A stretch of DNA of 15,093 nucleotides, from contig JAVBNG010000052.1 in NCBI GenBank assembly GCA_031551695.1, positions 1 through 15,093 of the forward strand, in the 5' to 3' direction. The DNA is from JAAYCI01 sp031551695 (lineage in GTDB: Bacteria; Bacillota; Clostridia; Oscillospirales; Ruminococcaceae). Shown piece after piece: positions 13,548-15,093 of the stretch (the stretch's first letter is position 1; every line of letters starts with the position of its first letter). Made by a program: the position numbers and the translations under genes. The notes under the pieces were generated by a model. That model ran no database searches. It was not told the DNA's origin and was given only the letters and a program-made list of their open reading frames with translations.

Positions 13548-13637
13548 CGGTTACAGTGCCGCACGGAAACCAAAAGCCATTACTAATATAACCTATATTG
13601 CCGCCGCAGACAAGTGCATTGAAAATGATGTTATCTT

Positions 13638-13679
13638 ACAAAAACACGGCAGGGCTTCATTGGAAAACCCTGCCGTGTT
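13638..13679 (-). terminator. Terminator of the surface-protein gene
   Basis: On the minus strand a perfect 12-bp stem (AACACGGCAGGG with CCCTGCCGTGTT, 13668-13679 with 13643-13654) with a 13-base loop is followed by TTTTTGTAAG in the minus direction. It lies 30 bases after the stop of the sortase-anchored protein. Confidence 0.88.
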
Positions 13680-13709
13680 GCTTTGCTGTATACCCTTTAA
13701 CGCCAGGGC

Positions 13710-15092
13710 CTAACGCGCAGCACCTTTCCGCCGCTGGATGAATACCCACACGCCTGTTGCCAACGCCAAAGCCGACACAATCAGCAGCGTTATCCATAGC
13801 CCTATGTTGCTGCTATCGCCTGTCTGCGGAACCGTAGATGAGTTAGCAGGGGTACTGGTGGGGGTGCTAGAGGGAGTCGTATCATTTACCGTCAATTCAA
13901 GTGACGGGTTCGTGCCGCCGCTCATATTGAACGTTATCGTATGGCTTCCGTTCGACAGCCCTGCCAGCCATGTTTTGCTGAATGTGTATACGCCTGCGTT
14001 TTCAGCATATTGGTTGCCTGCCGCGAGGTCGGTGCCGTCACAGGTGATTTTATTAAGAGTATAGCTGCCCGGCGTCAGCGTGGTAGATACATCCGCAGGA
14101 GCATATTTATCATACGATGCCGTTGTCGGATTGAGAGAGGCATTCACAGGCACAGGCGGAGCTGCCCCGACCGTCAGCGTAAACGCCTGTGAAGCGGGCG
14201 GATTCACGCCGTTATCTGCGCCCACCGTGAAGCTATATGTATTCGCCGCCACGGTATTTGCCACGGTAATCAATCCTGTGCTGCTGTCAATGCTCACGCC
14301 AGTAGGTGCGCCGGTCAGGGAATAAGTGATCGTGCTTGGATTCCCCGTAGCGGTCACTTGGAATGTGCCGCCAGTTCCCGCCGTGCAAGTGTAGCTGTTT
14401 GCGCTGGTGATTGTGGGGGCACTTGACGGAAGGTACAGCATTAGGTCGGTTCCGTTGATTCTAGTTCTGTAGCTTCCGAAGCCCAGGTTATCCCAAGCCG
14501 CAGGCACGCCTCCAGGCATAGCAAGCAGCGTGATCGACTCACCCGCGCTCAGATTCAGGTTGTTGGTATCGACGTCGAGTATATCTGCCAAAAACCCTGT
14601 TGCGGTAAAGCCTGTGGAACCGCCGTTTGCCGTCGCGGGAGGGACGAGGCTTAGGTTGGTCACACCCATCGACCCTGTGACATTAAGTGTTGTTGAGAAT
14701 GTATCGAATTTTACTGTTCCGGCACTTATACTGCCGCCGTTGTTCGTTACGGTCGTGCCTCCTCCTGATGCAACCAGGAGCGTGTTGATGCTCACTGTTG
14801 CCGCGCCATCGTTTTTTGTGACGATAATTGACGATGCGCTAAGCGTACCTGTACATTGCAGATTGGCAGCACCGCCCGCGCCGCCTGCGCCGCCATACGC
14901 CTGACCACTAGCCCCATTCGAGCCACTAGAACCAGCGACGCCGCTTTGTACTGTAACACTACCAGAACAATCAACGGTTGCGTTGGTGAGCGTGAGAGCC
15001 GCAGCGCCACCAGCGCCACCGACTCCGCCATTGCCTCCTTGGCTGCCGCCTGCAGTATTGCCTCCATCGCCGCCGTTGCCGCCAGAGCCTGC
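13710..15092 (-). CDS. Sortase-anchored Gly-rich surface protein with X2-like module (5' partial)
   Basis: The reading frame stays open from the TAG at 13710 to the right end of the window, so the N-terminus and signal peptide are missing; 460 residues are visible. The distal part is very Gly/Ala/Ser-rich (GGNGGDGGN, GGAGGAGGA-type runs, 14,870-15,092) and alternates with short beta-like segments (ALTLTNATVDCSGSVTV). Then come a region resembling a He_PIG/cadherin-like Ig fold (TYSLTGAPTGVSIDSSTGLIT) and an X2-type module (NPTTASYDKYAPADVSTTLT to HTITFNMSGGTNPSLELTV). After a Thr/Ser/Pro linker it ends in VPQTGD, a hydrophobic helix and RRKGAAR, a sortase cell-wall sorting signal. It should be covalently attached to peptidoglycan and may bind polysaccharide or other cells. 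The GTG at 14795 is not the start because the upstream reading continues in the same style. Confidence 0.85.
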   Translation of the reverse strand, partial: AGSGGNGGDGGNTAGGSQGGNGGVGGAGGAAALTLTNATVDCSGSVTVQSGVAGSSGSNGASGQAYGGAGGAGGAANLQCTGTLSASSIIVTKNDGAATVSINTLLVASGGGTTVTNNGGSISAGTVKFDTFSTTLNVTGSMGVTNLSLVPPATANGGSTGFTATGFLADILDVDTNNLNLSAGESITLLAMPGGVPAAWDNLGFGSYRTRINGTDLMLYLPSSAPTITSANSYTCTAGTGGTFQVTATGNPSTITYSLTGAPTGVSIDSSTGLITVANTVAANTYSFTVGADNGVNPPASQAFTLTVGAAPPVPVNASLNPTTASYDKYAPADVSTTLTPGSYTLNKITCDGTDLAAGNQYAENAGVYTFSKTWLAGLSNGSHTITFNMSGGTNPSLELTVNDTTPSSTPTSTPANSSTVPQTGDSSNIGLWITLLIVSALALATGVWVFIQRRKGAAR

Positions 15093-15093
15093 A

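Larger units (their letters stand above)
13398..13709. other. Gene-free stretch between the island and the surface-protein gene
   Basis: About 310 bases hold no convincing gene. They contain the tail of a terminator, a 42-base palindrome, an 8-bp direct repeat and the terminator of the next minus-strand gene. On the minus strand 13416-13475 there is a short open stretch ending in RIGHKMVEVVEWE and TAA, which looks like a gene's C-terminal end; it begins right after a stop in the palindrome, so it could be a decayed gene end. This is only suggestive. Confidence 0.4.

Noticed and set aside
13500..13570. Coding remnant reading ITVTVPHGNQKPLLI on the plus strand or SNGFWFPCGTVTVILF on the minus strand
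   Set aside because: Both are under 25 codons without a start or ribosome binding site, and I could not tie either to a known family.
14792..15067. 91-codon minus-strand frame beginning MEAILQAAAKEAM
   Set aside because: It is a shifted reading of the Gly-rich repeats; the neighbouring frame continues without a stop into the X2 module and the sorting signal.

Overview
The window looks like chromosome of a motile, spore-former-type Firmicute of the class Clostridia, probably an Oscillospiraceae/Ruminococcaceae-like organism with a moderately high-GC genome. The reasons are the flagellar hook C-terminus, the DUF1385-prmC pairing, strong AGGAGG-type ribosome binding sites, Big_2 and sortase-anchored surface proteins, and a MnmA of a short subtype. 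The genus assignment is inference only. No rRNA, tRNA, CRISPR array or insertion sequence was seen.

Layout of the left, GC-rich part. The window opens with the last 48 codons of flgE, closed by a strong terminator. A promoter then drives a three-gene operon: a lipoprotein with VCBS/FG-GAP-like repeats, an OmpR/PhoB-type response regulator and a membrane histidine kinase that starts with TTG. After a weak hairpin comes a housekeeping run of DUF1385 membrane protein, prmC and rnhA. Next is mnmA, which appears to start at a rare ATT codon, followed by a small Ser/Ala-rich exported protein and an MscS-type channel, ending at a bidirectional terminator.

Middle part, minus strand. Two genes with their own promoters follow: a clostridial P-loop kinase resembling uridine kinase with an extra N-terminal domain, and a secreted protein with four Big_2 Ig-like domains and a C39-like cysteine peptidase domain. 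The latter has a palindrome just upstream of its -35.

Right part. Positions about 11,940-13,415 form an AT-rich, phage-like or ICE-like island bounded by terminators. A plus-strand XRE repressor overlaps an ImmA/IrrE metallopeptidase by ATGA. Divergent from it is a 52-codon acidic small gene that is easily missed, and perhaps a second, overlapping 46-codon ORF. Between the two transcription units lie two clean divergent promoters and two related inverted-repeat operators, one exactly filling the spacer of the leftward promoter. This reads as a self-contained repressor/anti-repressor switch controlling a small protein, with no integrase or other phage gene visible. A gene-free 300-base stretch with a 42-base palindrome follows. 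The window ends inside a large glycine-rich, X2-module, VPQTG-anchored surface protein on the minus strand.
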